Notes under the pieces: model-generated
The model's database searches: none
Told to the model about the DNA's origin: nothing
The model's input: the letters and a program-made list of their open reading frames with translations, nothing else
Shown here: one piece after another, positions 1-9,210 of the stretch
Layout: the number at the start of each line of letters is the position of its first letter
Position numbering within the stretch: position 1 is the first letter of the stretch
Position numbers and translations under genes: made by a program
Assembly: GCF_014652135.1 (NCBI RefSeq)
Contig: NZ_BMYF01000010.1
Span: 61,028 to 125,027, forward strand
DNA: 64,000 bases
Source of the DNA: Mongoliitalea lutea
GTDB lineage: Bacteria; Bacteroidota; Bacteroidia; Cytophagales; Cyclobacteriaceae
Direction of reading: 5' to 3'

Positions 1-1667
1 ATAGTAATGGAACGTCGAATGCCCATAGTTCCATAGAATTGTTGACTGGCAAAACCATAGCGGAGTTCTGGACTAAAATTCCATGAACGCACATGTCTTG
101 TCACAGAATCGGCTAACTTTTCCACTTTTTCTAAGCGATAGTAACCCGATAAACCCACCTTAAACCCTTCTACTGTATTGAAGGAAAATTTGGTGAAGTT
201 TTGGTCAAAAGCAAGTGTTTTTCCTTTGCCAAAGTTGTAGCGTCCTCCTGTCAGGATATCTCCGGGGCTGAATTTTCTTCGGGCTTTTTTGGCAATGCTA
301 TCTACATCAGAAGTCTTAGCTGCTTCAATGACTGCCAAGCTATCATCCCGGATGTATCCTCTGATTTCTTCATCAGTTAATTTCACAGGACGAATACTAT
401 CCCAATAGCTCAAGTCCCGTTTGGTTGCCAAGGAGTCTATGCTGTAATTCCGCTCTGAGACAACTTCCAGTTCTTCCATTTCCTGTGCAGCCTCTTTTTC
501 ATACTGATTGATCAGCTTGCGGAAGTCCTTTTTGGTCATTTGGTCGGCATTGGCCATTTGCTCCAAGGCAGATTCTTTGCGGTTGAATGTGGTGATTTCC
601 TTGGGTACCTCATCTACTTTTTCATCGATGATTTTGGTCTCTACCAATAAGTCAGGATTGAGTGTGATTTTATAATCTCTGGTAGATGCCAAGTAGGTGT
701 ATTCCCCTGCAAAGCCAAAAAACTTTCCTCCAAAGGTGTACGTATGGGTGGCTGGCATCCATACATTGTCGGCAACAGGGGTGTAGAGCTGTTTGACTCC
801 TATTTGAAAACCCAATAAGGAAGTGGTTAAGTCCAGACTATGAATGGCCCACAAATCATCAATGATGTAAATCGTCCCTTCAAAGACACGTTCACCTCTG
901 GAGCGTGGTGTGACTTTAATTCGGTTGACCATAACTCCTTGGTCGATGAAAGAGCCTTCGTATTTAAAGCGGTAATAAGCAAAGGCATTAGGTGCCAAAG
1001 GGGAGACTGCTTCGTTGATTTTGGGATTATAAAAGCTGGTAGCTATATAAGGAGCAGGGGAGGTCTGATTATTGTCGCCGCTGCTGCGGATGCTGATGAC
1101 TTTTTCGGTAACGGTATTGGGTTGGCGAAAGGTGATTTGGGAGACTGATTCTGTGGTATAGGCTTCGTTTAGTTTAAGTCCATCTTTTTCCAGTTCTTTT
1201 TTGAGAAAAAATGGCGCATTGGTCAGTTTGCCTGTGCCTTTCAGATAGACCATCATACTGTATTCCTCCACTTGCAGTCTATGGAATTTGGCTTTGGTAA
1301 TGGCCTTGCGCATAATGGTCAAGGCCGGGTCTTCCTGTCCGGTCTTTACCGTCACTTCTTGCAATGCATACACCTGTTCGTCTAATACAAAATCCAATTG
1401 AACCCAGCTATCTTGGATTTCTACCGTTTTGATTACGGATGAATAGCCTAGGTATTGGGCTACCACATCGTAAAATCCAGGTTTCAATTTGTATTCATAA
1501 TATCCATTTTGGTTGGTAGGAACGCCATCGCCAAGGTTTCGGATAAAAATAGAGGCAAATGGTAATTCCTCTCCCCGGTCATTGCTTACTTTGCCACGGA
1601 TACCCTGTGCAGTTCCTACAAGTGGCAGGCTGATTATAAAAAGCAACAGGAGGAAGGTATGTTTCAT
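1..1667 (-). CDS. DUF5686 and carboxypeptidase-like regulatory domain protein (3' end outside window)
   Basis: The gene reads leftwards and runs off the window edge, so only the first 555 residues are visible. A signal peptide (MKHTFLLLLFIISLP, cleavage near TAQG) precedes a carboxypeptidase-regulatory-like beta sandwich at about residues 21-105 (motifs GIRGKVSNDRGEELPFAS and TNQNGYYEYKL). The long DUF5686 region follows, with TIMRKAI near residue 120 and the strand-rich FSPELRYGF near the edge. Full-length relatives have roughly 800 residues and are thought to sit in the outer membrane of Bacteroidota; their substrate is unknown. The ATG at 1665-1667 was chosen because the signal peptide starts there. 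The next gene is divergent, 129 bp away. No exact Bacteroidota -7 box is visible upstream. Family assignment is good; function is open. Confidence 0.85.
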   Translation of the reverse strand, partial: MKHTFLLLLFIISLPLVGTAQGIRGKVSNDRGEELPFASIFIRNLGDGVPTNQNGYYEYKLKPGFYDVVAQYLGYSSVIKTVEIQDSWVQLDFVLDEQVYALQEVTVKTGQEDPALTIMRKAITKAKFHRLQVEEYSMMVYLKGTGKLTNAPFFLKKELEKDGLKLNEAYTTESVSQITFRQPNTVTEKVISIRSSGDNNQTSPAPYIATSFYNPKINEAVSPLAPNAFAYYRFKYEGSFIDQGVMVNRIKVTPRSRGERVFEGTIYIIDDLWAIHSLDLTTSLLGFQIGVKQLYTPVADNVWMPATHTYTFGGKFFGFAGEYTYLASTRDYKITLNPDLLVETKIIDEKVDEVPKEITTFNRKESALEQMANADQMTKKDFRKLINQYEKEAAQEMEELEVVSERNYSIDSLATKRDLSYWDSIRPVKLTDEEIRGYIRDDSLAVIEAAKTSDVDSIAKKARRKFSPGDILTGGRYNFGKGKTLAFDQNFTKFSFNTVEGFKVGLSGYYRLEKVEKLADSVTRHVRSWNFSPELRYGFASQQFYGTMGIRRSIT

Positions 1668-1796
1668 GCAGTCAATGATTAAAACTCTTGAACGAGTGTG
1701 AAAACTGTTAAGTTTAGTAATAAATTTCATAAAATTAGTAGACAATCATCCTTTTATTAAGCGTAAATCATTTTTAGTATTTATTCGTTACCTTTA

Positions 1797-2048
1797 GTGT
1801 GTAAAATAACAATCGATTTGGATATACAATCTGTCAAGATCGACCTGATTCATTGGCTTACCGAACTCGAAGATACTTCAATCCTTAAAAAGCTTCAGAT
1901 TATAAAAGAACTGGAGGAGAATACTCTTTTATTAAGTGAAGAACAACAAAAGGAGTTGGATATCAGATTGGAAAAATATGAAAATGGACAGCTTGAATTT
2001 ACTTTTTGGGAAATAGTTAAAACTAGGATAAAAAGTCAAATCAATTAA
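1797..2048 (+). CDS. Addiction-module antitoxin-like small protein, orphan
   Basis: This protein of up to 83 residues ends in LSEEQQKELDIRLEKYENGQ followed by a FWEIVKTRI tail. That closely follows the C-terminal pattern of the small addiction-module components (TIGR02574-like), where an LSEEQ...ELD.RL..Y segment precedes ...WEEVK.RI. Such proteins usually neutralise a RelE/ParE-type RNase encoded just downstream. Here the next 151 bp hold no toxin and a TonB receptor gene follows, so it is an orphan or the remains of a pair. No ATG is available: GTG at 1797 gives the longest frame. TTG at 1818 (LDIQSVKIDLI) fits better with the box TACCTTTA at 1789-1796, which would be too close to the GTG, and with relatives that start MDIQ. 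The antitoxin role is inferred. Confidence 0.6.
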   Translation: MCKITIDLDIQSVKIDLIHWLTELEDTSILKKLQIIKELEENTLLLSEEQQKELDIRLEKYENGQLEFTFWEIVKTRIKSQIN

Positions 2049-2130
2049 AGTAATGCACATAATAAATTTGAAATCCTGCAACTGATTTTTTAGTATGCCA
2101 CTTCGCTTCAATTAAAGAAACTAATTCCTT

Positions 2131-2160
2131 TTGTAATTCTCCAGTAAAAAATTAGTTTTG
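2131..2160 (+). promoter_or_regulatory. Bacteroidota-type promoter for the TonB receptor/DUF4249 pair
   Basis: TTG at 2131-2133 and an exact TAnnTTTG box (TAGTTTTG, 2153-2160) are separated by 19 bp, the usual -33/-7 arrangement of the Bacteroidota primary sigma factor. Transcription should start near 2167, about 33 nt before the ATG at 2200. Confidence 0.65.
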
Positions 2161-2199
2161 TAGAAGAGTTTCGTTGAAACCTTCCCTGCCAAAACTACT

Positions 2200-4596
2200 A
2201 TGCGGAGATTATTGCTCTCATGTGTCTTGATGTTCTGTTTTATTACAGACGGCATCGCTCAAAATGAATTTAAAGAAATTCGGTTTGAATATGAGGGTGG
2301 GATAAAAAAAGCGCAATACCTGCTAACGGGTAAAGTCACTAGTAAGGAAACTGGTCTACCTTTGGATAATGTAGCCATTCATATTGACGGATTTTTTACA
2401 GGAGTCAATACCGATAAAAATGGTTTGTATGTTTTTCCTTTAGACTCCGGGAGACACCGGATTGTTTTCAGGCGCTTTGGGAAACAAGCGGATTTTTACA
2501 TAGTCCATATTTACAGAGATGCAGTTTTGGATGCTTCCATTAGTAATTTGGACTTTCAATTGGAGATGTTTACGGTCATGGCAGAAGAGCGGGATAGGAA
2601 TGTCAAAAGTCCCATCACAGGAGTGACCAAGATGAATATTGAAGAATTGAAATTAGTACCAGCATTGATGGGGGAACCGGATGTGTTCAATGTTTTACAA
2701 AGTATGCCAGGCGTTACTTCCGTAGGAGAGGGTTCAGCGGGCTTAAATATCAGAGGAGGCCAAGCAGATCAGAATCTTATTTTGATGAATGAGGCGATCG
2801 TATTATCCAATAATCATGCACTTGGGTTTTTATCAGCATTCAATGGGGATGTGGTGCAAAATTTTGCTCTTTATAAAGGAAATGTTCCGGCTCAATTTGG
2901 AGGAAGAAGCGCTTCTGCACTCAATATTGATATGCGTAAAGGAGATTTTGAAAACTGGAAAGGTTCGGTCTCCCTCGGTACAGCAGTTACCAAGTTAATG
3001 TTGGAAGGACCAATCAAAACAGATAAGACCAGTATTATAGCTGGGTTGAGGAGGTCTAATCTCAATTGGAAGCTGGGTACAGTAGATCAGTTGGATGTAA
3101 GCAATAGCCGACTTAATTTCAGTGACGTTTATGCCGGGCTTACGCATAGATTTTCCCAGAAGCATACGCTAGAGTGGAATGTCCTGCACACAGGAGACCG
3201 ATTTCAGTTTTCTGACCAATTTGGTTTTCGCTGGAATAATACCGTAAGTTCACTGACCAGTAAGAATTTACTTTCAGACAACTTTTCACTTATAGGTATG
3301 CTTGCTTACGGGGATTTTACCAATCGTTTTTTTGAACCTTCGCCCAACGACGCTTTTGAAATAGCTAATGGATTGCAGTATCAGCAGGGTAAATTGTCTG
3401 CACTGTGGACCACAGAGACTGTTGAATTTACCTTTGGGGTGGAGGCAGTTAATTATCAGATGAAACCTGAGAGAAGGGAACCATTAAATGAGCGTTCTGG
3501 AATTTCTCCAGCCACAGTTAACAAGCAACAAGGATTGGAATGGGCGCCATTCGTAGGTTTGGACTGGAATGTTTCTGAAACATTCTCTTTCTCCCTAGGA
3601 GCACGATATTCATTTTACCAGCAAAATGGTCCTGATTCTGTCTTTATTTACCGAGAAAACCTGCCAATTTCACGCCTGAATATTGTCGATAGAGTAGCGT
3701 TTGAGTCGGGACCAATTGTAAATTATGGAGGGTTTGAGCCACGGTTTTCTTTCCGCATTGCTTTGGATGACCGACAGTCCGTCAAAGCAGGTGCCTCTGT
3801 GATGAATCAGTATCTACAAACTATTTCGGACGCTACGGGGCCTACACCCATAGATCTATGGCAGGTCAGTACCAGTTATATCCTGCCGCAACGCTCATTT
3901 AATTATTCCCTGGGTTATTTTAGGAATTTCAAGGAGAATGATTGGTCAACTTCTGTGGAAGGATTTTACCGGACTACGCAAAATCAATTGGAGTACCGTG
4001 ATTTTGCCCAATTATTCCTCAATCCACATATCGAAACTGAGTTGGTGCAAGGGGAGGGAATGGCTTATGGAGCAGAGTTGATGATCCAGCGCAATAGAGG
4101 GGGAGTTACAGGTTGGCTATCCTACACCTTTAGTCGCTCCCTTATCAGAACTACTGCGCCTTTTCAGGAAATCCAAGTTAATCGAGGAGAATGGTTTCCT
4201 ACCAATTTTGATAGGCCACATATTCTGTCCTTGGTGGGGAATGTTAATTTGGGGAAAAAGCGCTTTTTCAATGCTTCTTTCAATTATTCTACCGGCAGGC
4301 CTGTAACTGCTCCGACGGCCAACTACATTATCGCAGGTATCTTTGTGCCAGATTTTGGAGATAGAAACCAATTCCGTATTCCAGATTATATACGCTTGGA
4401 TTTCTCGTACCTGACCAACGGCATTGTTAGAGAATGGAATGATTCTTTCAATTTCTCTATTTATAATGTATTAAGTCGCAGGAATGCTTATTCGGTTTTT
4501 TTCGAACGGGAAAACCAATCCAGACGCCTCCGTCCATTTCAATTGTCCATCTTAGGGTCCATTTTCCCTACGATGGCTTACACGGTTAATTTCTAA
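2200..4596 (+). CDS. TonB-dependent receptor with carboxypeptidase-like regulatory domain
   Basis: A 798-residue outer-membrane receptor. Signal peptide MRRLLLSCVLMFCFITDG is cleaved near IAQ. A carboxypeptidase-like beta sandwich spans about residues 40-125 (LTGKVTSKETGLPLDNVAI, NTDKNGLYVF). The plug domain spans about 145-250 (DVFNVLQSMPGVTS, SAGLNIRGGQADQNLILMNE). The rest is a strand-rich barrel ending in the aromatic residue typical of outer-membrane proteins (AYTVNF). The family imports substrates with energy from TonB-ExbBD. This receptor is smaller than SusC and is paired with a DUF4249 lipoprotein starting 5 bp after its stop, a common Bacteroidota pairing of unknown substrate. It has its own promoter at 2131-2160. 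Confidence in family is high; the ligand is unknown. Confidence 0.92.
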   Translation: MRRLLLSCVLMFCFITDGIAQNEFKEIRFEYEGGIKKAQYLLTGKVTSKETGLPLDNVAIHIDGFFTGVNTDKNGLYVFPLDSGRHRIVFRRFGKQADFYIVHIYRDAVLDASISNLDFQLEMFTVMAEERDRNVKSPITGVTKMNIEELKLVPALMGEPDVFNVLQSMPGVTSVGEGSAGLNIRGGQADQNLILMNEAIVLSNNHALGFLSAFNGDVVQNFALYKGNVPAQFGGRSASALNIDMRKGDFENWKGSVSLGTAVTKLMLEGPIKTDKTSIIAGLRRSNLNWKLGTVDQLDVSNSRLNFSDVYAGLTHRFSQKHTLEWNVLHTGDRFQFSDQFGFRWNNTVSSLTSKNLLSDNFSLIGMLAYGDFTNRFFEPSPNDAFEIANGLQYQQGKLSALWTTETVEFTFGVEAVNYQMKPERREPLNERSGISPATVNKQQGLEWAPFVGLDWNVSETFSFSLGARYSFYQQNGPDSVFIYRENLPISRLNIVDRVAFESGPIVNYGGFEPRFSFRIALDDRQSVKAGASVMNQYLQTISDATGPTPIDLWQVSTSYILPQRSFNYSLGYFRNFKENDWSTSVEGFYRTTQNQLEYRDFAQLFLNPHIETELVQGEGMAYGAELMIQRNRGGVTGWLSYTFSRSLIRTTAPFQEIQVNRGEWFPTNFDRPHILSLVGNVNLGKKRFFNASFNYSTGRPVTAPTANYIIAGIFVPDFGDRNQFRIPDYIRLDFSYLTNGIVREWNDSFNFSIYNVLSRRNAYSVFFERENQSRRLRPFQLSILGSIFPTMAYTVNF

Positions 4597-4601
4597 GCGC
4601 T

Positions 4602-5669
4602 ATGAAAGACAAGATGTATAGATTTTTGATCGCAAGTGTTGGTTTACTTATATGGAATTCTTGCGTAGATCCCTTGGATTTTATTGGAGAAACGGAAAGA
4701 GGTTTTGTGGTGATATATGGATTGTTTACAGATGATTCAGAAAGTGTACATAAGGTAAATGTTGGGGTCACACAAAATTTCGGTTTAGTTCAAGCTCCAG
4801 TAAACAACGCTAGGGTTTCTTTACTATCAGATACTGGGCTGCTTCGGCAGTATAGTCCTTCGGGTAACGGAGATTATATATTAGAAGGTGTTGCCGGTAT
4901 CCCTGGTACATCTTACTCCCTAATAGTCGAAATTAATAATGAAGTATACCAGTCATCTTTTGAGCGAATGCCTGAATCAAATGCCGAAGACCAAGTGGAT
5001 TTTAGATTTACCAGTATCCTAACGGATACACGGATCGAAGTACCAACCTTCGAAGTCTTTGGATCTTCTACAATTGAAGATGCCGCTGAGCCTTTGTATC
5101 TGAGATGGAGCGCCGAGGAAACGTACCTTTGGACTTTGCTGGATATACCGGCTTCTGGCCCATCTACACCGGTAATTGAGCCTTGTTTTATTCAATCTGT
5201 GATAGAGCCTAATAGAATCAATTTGTTTAGCACTGCTGGTACACAGACACGCTCGGTGGAGTTGTTTTTTGGTAGAAGGAATGTGGATGATTCTTTTTTG
5301 AATCCTTTTTTTGTTACCATCCTTCAATACAGTTTGAATCAGGAAACGTATGAATATTGGGAAAAAATCAGGGTTGCCATCAGTAACCAAGGAGGGATAT
5401 TTGATACACCACCGGCACCTGTAACTGGGAATTTCCGAAACATCTCCGATGAAGAAGAGCGGGTGTTAGGGATTTTTGAAGTGGCCAAGGTTCAAAAGAC
5501 ACGCTTTTTTACAACGTCAGACGATGTTCCATTTTTTTTACAGCGACCATGTGTGTTTTCTCCGACTCGCTCGATTACATCTTACCCAGCATCCTGTCTC
5601 AGATGTGAGGAGAGAGCGCAAGGTCGGAGGATAATCCGTCAGCGACCATCTTGGTGGGTGTTTGAATAA
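4602..5669 (+). CDS. DUF4249 family lipoprotein
   Basis: A 355-residue protein beginning MKDKMYRFLIASVGLLIWNSC, a lipoprotein signal with Cys21 as probable acylation site; the lipobox (WNSC) is loose. The opening CVDPLDF, the GFVVIYGLFTD strand, the SVHKVNVGVTQ segment and the cysteine-rich C-terminus (SCLRCEE then RPSWW) are typical of DUF4249. These lipoproteins follow TonB receptors and probably cap or assist them at the cell surface. It starts 5 bp after the receptor gene, so the two form an operon. No terminator is obvious after the stop. The role is inferred from the pairing. Confidence 0.85.
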   Translation: MKDKMYRFLIASVGLLIWNSCVDPLDFIGETERGFVVIYGLFTDDSESVHKVNVGVTQNFGLVQAPVNNARVSLLSDTGLLRQYSPSGNGDYILEGVAGIPGTSYSLIVEINNEVYQSSFERMPESNAEDQVDFRFTSILTDTRIEVPTFEVFGSSTIEDAAEPLYLRWSAEETYLWTLLDIPASGPSTPVIEPCFIQSVIEPNRINLFSTAGTQTRSVELFFGRRNVDDSFLNPFFVTILQYSLNQETYEYWEKIRVAISNQGGIFDTPPAPVTGNFRNISDEEERVLGIFEVAKVQKTRFFTTSDDVPFFLQRPCVFSPTRSITSYPASCLRCEERAQGRRIIRQRPSWWVFE

Positions 5670-5695
5670 TGATACTTTCTAATCTTTTAACTTTG
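5662..5695 (+). promoter_or_regulatory. Candidate distal promoter upstream of the SusC gene
   Basis: TTG at 5662-5664 (inside the last codons of the DUF4249 gene) and an exact TAnnTTTG box, TAACTTTG at 5688-5695, are 23 bp apart. A transcript from about 5702 would give the SusC message a leader of roughly 500 nt, or make a separate small RNA. No convincing protein is encoded directly behind it. Confidence 0.4.
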
Positions 5696-6019
5696 TAAGT
5701 CTAAGGGCAAATGGTTACAGGATTATTCAAGGACTGTGGTCCAATCCAGCTATTTTTTATTGAATCGCCTTATTAAGATTTGGATAGCACTTGACCAACT
5801 TAGAATTGATAGCAAATCTTTTGTTAATCGGCCCTGTTTTCATGCTTTTTTTGCTTTAATTTTTAAGAATAGTAGTCAAAAGAAATTTAATTTGGACATG
5901 AGGGGTATTTCCAAAAGAATGGATTTAAATGTAGGGAGGGGTTGGCTGCTAAGAATTTTCACTTTTTTAAAAAAAACTAAAAATTTTAACTATTCGAAAA
6001 ATTCAAACGTTTTCGGTTG

Positions 6020-6059
6020 AATAATCACTAACAAAAACTTTATTTGGTTACTGATTATT
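6020..6059. repeat. 13-bp inverted repeat upstream of SusC promoter
   Basis: AATAATCACTAAC (6020-6032) and GTTACTGATTATT (6047-6059) are inverted copies with one mismatch around a 14-nt loop. The downstream flank is A-rich, not T-rich, so it is not a terminator on the plus strand. It lies about 65 bp before the proximal -33 element. An operator or an RNA hairpin in the leader are both possible. Confidence 0.45.
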
Positions 6060-6123
6060 AAAAAATACCAATATTCTGTTAACATCATTTCTTGCAAAAC
6101 CGATATGTGGCATTTGTTAATAA

Positions 6124-6159
6124 TTGCAAAATTCAATTTAATCGCTCATTTTAGATTTG
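6124..6159 (+). promoter_or_regulatory. Proximal promoter for susC-like gene
   Basis: The -7 box TAGATTTG (6152-6159) matches TAnnTTTG exactly. The nearest TTG (6124-6126) is 25 bp upstream, slightly longer than usual. The predicted start near 6166 gives a leader of about 42 nt before the ATG at 6208. Confidence 0.5.
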
Positions 6160-6207
6160 AAATTAACTACATAAACCAAAACCGTTTTTTTCAAAACAAC
6201 AAACCCT

Positions 6208-9192
6208 ATGAGAAATTATTTACAACAAGTAAAGACGTATGTGTTAGTTGCTTCGCTGATGATGTTCAGTATAGCAGCAGCATTTGCGCAAGGCAGGGAG
6301 GTAACAGGAACCATCCTGGATGCTACCTTGAAGGACCCGCTTCCGGGAGTAACTGTCCTAATCAAGGGTACCACAAGAGGTACTACTACTGATTTGGATG
6401 GTAATTTTAGATTAACAGTTCAGCCTGGTGATCAGGTGTTGGTTGTTTCTTTTGTTGGATTTACAGCACAGGAGATCACCATCGGTAATCAGTCTACCTT
6501 TAACATTGAATTGGAGGAAGATATTCAAAGTCTTCGTGAAGCGATCGTTATTGGTTATGGTACACAAGATAAAAAGGAAATCACATCAGCAGTTGCCTCT
6601 GTAAGTTCAGAGCAATTTAACCGAGGTAACTTCCCGAATCCTACCCAGTTATTACAAGGTAAGGTAGCTGGTTTGAACGTATCAAGACCGGGTGGTAACC
6701 CAAATGCGCAACCTGAACTTCGACTGAGAGGTATCTCTTCCTTCGGTGCTGCACAATCTCCATTGATTGTATTGGATGGCGTCATCGGTGCTTCTATCGA
6801 TGCAGTGGATCCAAATGATATCGAATCTTTTGATGTATTGAAAGATGCATCTGCTGCGGCTATTTATGGTACTAGAGGTGCTGCCGGTGTAATCTTGATT
6901 ACTACCAAAAAAGGCACTTCGAAAAAAGGAATTTCTTCTGTAACGATCAATACGTTTGGTTCTGCTGAGCAGCCAACCAACTTTATTCCAGTATTGTCTC
7001 CAGAGCAATTTGTAGAAAGAGGTGGTGTTGATTTCGGTTCCCGTACAGATTGGAGAAGAGAAGTAACGCAGACAGCATTGAATGGTACAGTAAATGCTTC
7101 TGTTACAGGTGGATTTGAAAATACTTCATTTTTAGCATCTGTCAACTACCGTAATAACGATGGTATCGTAAAAGGTACAAACAGAGAGCAATTGAATACC
7201 CGATTCAACTTAAATCATGGTGCATTAAATAACCGATTGAGAATGAATCTGAACTTGTCTTATACAAATATCGATGAGACCAACGTCAATGGTGAGGCTG
7301 TAAGGTATGCGACTATCTACAATCCAACAGCGCCGATTTTCGAGGATACAGAAGCCGCTCAGCGATTTGGTGGATATTTCCAGAGACAATTGTTTGATTT
7401 TTATAATCCAGTGGCTTTGATAAATCAGCAACGTTTTACCAATGAAATTGCTGCTACTATTTATTCTTACAGAGTTGAGTTTGATATTACAGATAATTTG
7501 ACTGTTGCATCTCAGTTTTCTCAGGATAGATTTACAAGATTAGGAAGTAACTTCTGGTCTCGTCAGGACTTCGATGTGGGATTCGGTAGATTTGGTCAAG
7601 CTGGACAAAACATGGAAACTAGAACTCAATCTATTTGGAATGGTACCATCCGTTACCAAAATGAGATCGCTGACAATTTGGACTTCACATTCTTATTAGG
7701 TGGTGAAACACAGACGTTCTATGAGAGATCTAATAACATGGAAGTCGCAAGATTCCTATTTGATGTAGGCCCTAATAATTTGGGCGCAGGTGGTTTGAGA
7801 TTTGGTCCTGGTACAGCTTTAAGTTCATTTGCAGAAAGATCTGTTTTGAACTCTCTATTTGCAAGAACAAGTTTTAACTATAACAATACTTATTTCTTGA
7901 ATGCATCCGTAAGAGCGGAAACATATTCAGGATTTGGTAGAGATAATCAAACAGGTATATTCCCTGCGGTATCCTTAGGTGCTGATTTTACCCAGATTTT
8001 TGATATGGGTATCTTCAATCAATTCAAACCAAGAGCATCCTTCGGGGTCGTGGGTCAATTGCCTCCATCTGCTACGTTAGCTTTAGGTGTGTTTGGTAAT
8101 GGTAACAGAATTCCGTTAAACCCTGATCAGCCTATCAACTCTGTTTTTGTCGGCCCTCGTCAGTTATCTAACCCTAACCCTCAGTTGCGTTGGGAAACTA
8201 CCAGAGAATTTACGATTGGTTTAGACTACGGAATCATGAACGGAAAAATCACTGGTCAGATTGATTATTACAAGAGAACTATTTCTGACTTGTTGTTCAA
8301 TGTTGAAGTACCTGTTGGTGCGCCTAACGAATTTGCTCCGGGTAACTTCTACACAGCCTCTAACATTTGGGCAAATATTGGTGAGTTGAACTCCGGTGGT
8401 TTTGAATTTTTGGCTCAGTTAAACGGTACTAAATTAGGGGTGGTAGATTGGATTCCTTCCTTGAATTTCACCATTTATGAAAGAGCAAGATTTGGTAATA
8501 TTGGTGTTGGCTCTATTCAGTTACCTGAAATTAGACAAGGTATTCCAGGTTCTCCAGGACAAAACAATAACCCGATCGTATGGAATAGAGAAGGTGAAAG
8601 AATCGGTGATTTCTGGGGTCCACGTATGCTAGGTTTGACAGATGCAGGAGAGTATATTCTATCAGGTGAAAATCCAGAAGAATTTGAAAGACTAGGAAAT
8701 GGTTTGCCAATTGGTGATTTCGGTTTCTCAAATACCTTTATCTACAAAAATTGGGATTTGAATTTCTTGTTAAGAGGTAGTTGGGGTCATCAGATTTACA
8801 ACTCCTTCAGAGGATTCTACGAAAATGCTGATGGTGCTTCCTTAACATGGAATTCTGTATTGACTCGAAACACTCCTACCAATCCTTTGGTTACATCTAC
8901 ACCAACGTTCTCTGACTTGTACTTGGAGCCAGGAGATTTCATGAGATTGGATAACCTTCAAATTGGTTACAACGTACCATCTACATCGGCCTTTATCAAT
9001 AACTTACGTCTGTATGCAGGTGTTCAAAACTTGTTTACTATTACACAATTCTCAGGTGTAGATCCTGAAGTTAGATGGACGGATACAGAAGACGTGTTTA
9101 ATCCAAATCCGTTGGCCCCAGGTATTGAGCGTAGGAATACTTATTTCTTGCCAAGAATCTGGACTGCGGGTTTAACAATAACCTTTAAATAA
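6208..9192 (+). CDS. SusC/RagA family TonB-linked outer membrane protein
   Basis: A 994-residue SusC-like transporter. The signal peptide (MRNYLQQVKTYVLVASLMMF, cleavage near AFAQG) is followed by a carboxypeptidase-like domain at about residues 30-110 (VTGTILDATLKDPLPGVTV, TTTDLDGNFRL). The signature IVIGYGTQDKKEITSAV starts near residue 114. The plug runs to about 230 and contains PLIVLDGVIG and YGTRGAAGVILITTKKG, the RagA/SusC hallmark. The barrel covers the rest and ends in LTITFK. It sits 18 bp before its SusD partner. SusCD pairs form a lidded channel that takes up oligosaccharides, peptides or other large nutrients. The neighbours include no polymer-degrading enzyme, so the substrate cannot be deduced. 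Codon use is that of a well-expressed gene. Confidence 0.96.
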   Translation: MRNYLQQVKTYVLVASLMMFSIAAAFAQGREVTGTILDATLKDPLPGVTVLIKGTTRGTTTDLDGNFRLTVQPGDQVLVVSFVGFTAQEITIGNQSTFNIELEEDIQSLREAIVIGYGTQDKKEITSAVASVSSEQFNRGNFPNPTQLLQGKVAGLNVSRPGGNPNAQPELRLRGISSFGAAQSPLIVLDGVIGASIDAVDPNDIESFDVLKDASAAAIYGTRGAAGVILITTKKGTSKKGISSVTINTFGSAEQPTNFIPVLSPEQFVERGGVDFGSRTDWRREVTQTALNGTVNASVTGGFENTSFLASVNYRNNDGIVKGTNREQLNTRFNLNHGALNNRLRMNLNLSYTNIDETNVNGEAVRYATIYNPTAPIFEDTEAAQRFGGYFQRQLFDFYNPVALINQQRFTNEIAATIYSYRVEFDITDNLTVASQFSQDRFTRLGSNFWSRQDFDVGFGRFGQAGQNMETRTQSIWNGTIRYQNEIADNLDFTFLLGGETQTFYERSNNMEVARFLFDVGPNNLGAGGLRFGPGTALSSFAERSVLNSLFARTSFNYNNTYFLNASVRAETYSGFGRDNQTGIFPAVSLGADFTQIFDMGIFNQFKPRASFGVVGQLPPSATLALGVFGNGNRIPLNPDQPINSVFVGPRQLSNPNPQLRWETTREFTIGLDYGIMNGKITGQIDYYKRTISDLLFNVEVPVGAPNEFAPGNFYTASNIWANIGELNSGGFEFLAQLNGTKLGVVDWIPSLNFTIYERARFGNIGVGSIQLPEIRQGIPGSPGQNNNPIVWNREGERIGDFWGPRMLGLTDAGEYILSGENPEEFERLGNGLPIGDFGFSNTFIYKNWDLNFLLRGSWGHQIYNSFRGFYENADGASLTWNSVLTRNTPTNPLVTSTPTFSDLYLEPGDFMRLDNLQIGYNVPSTSAFINNLRLYAGVQNLFTITQFSGVDPEVRWTDTEDVFNPNPLAPGIERRNTYFLPRIWTAGLTITFK

Positions 9193-9210
9193 CATAAACC
9201 TAAATTATAT

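Larger units (their letters stand above)
5670..6207. other. 538-bp non-coding leader region before SusC
   Basis: No believable gene is seen. A 94-codon GTG-started frame at 5736-6020 has no protein-like composition or signal. The stretch holds two promoter-like elements (5662-5695, 6124-6159) and a 13-bp dyad (6020-6059), so a regulatory leader or small RNA is possible. Confidence 0.5.

Noticed and set aside
840..1148. Rightward frame of 102 codons at the left edge
   Set aside because: It is the antisense of the DUF5686 gene, which has a signal peptide and clear domains.
2049..2199. Remnant of a toxin gene after the antitoxin-like gene, or a leftward fragment reading LQKELVSLIEAKWHTKKSV
   Set aside because: No start codon, about 34 codons only, and no match to RelE/ParE motifs; probably chance.
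5736..6020. GTG-started frame of 94 codons before SusC
   Set aside because: Composition is not protein-like, no signal or motif is seen, and it lies in an AT-rich leader with promoter elements.
6033..6059. Terminator of the DUF4249 gene
   Set aside because: The dyad is far from the stop (over 350 bp) and is followed by As, not Ts.
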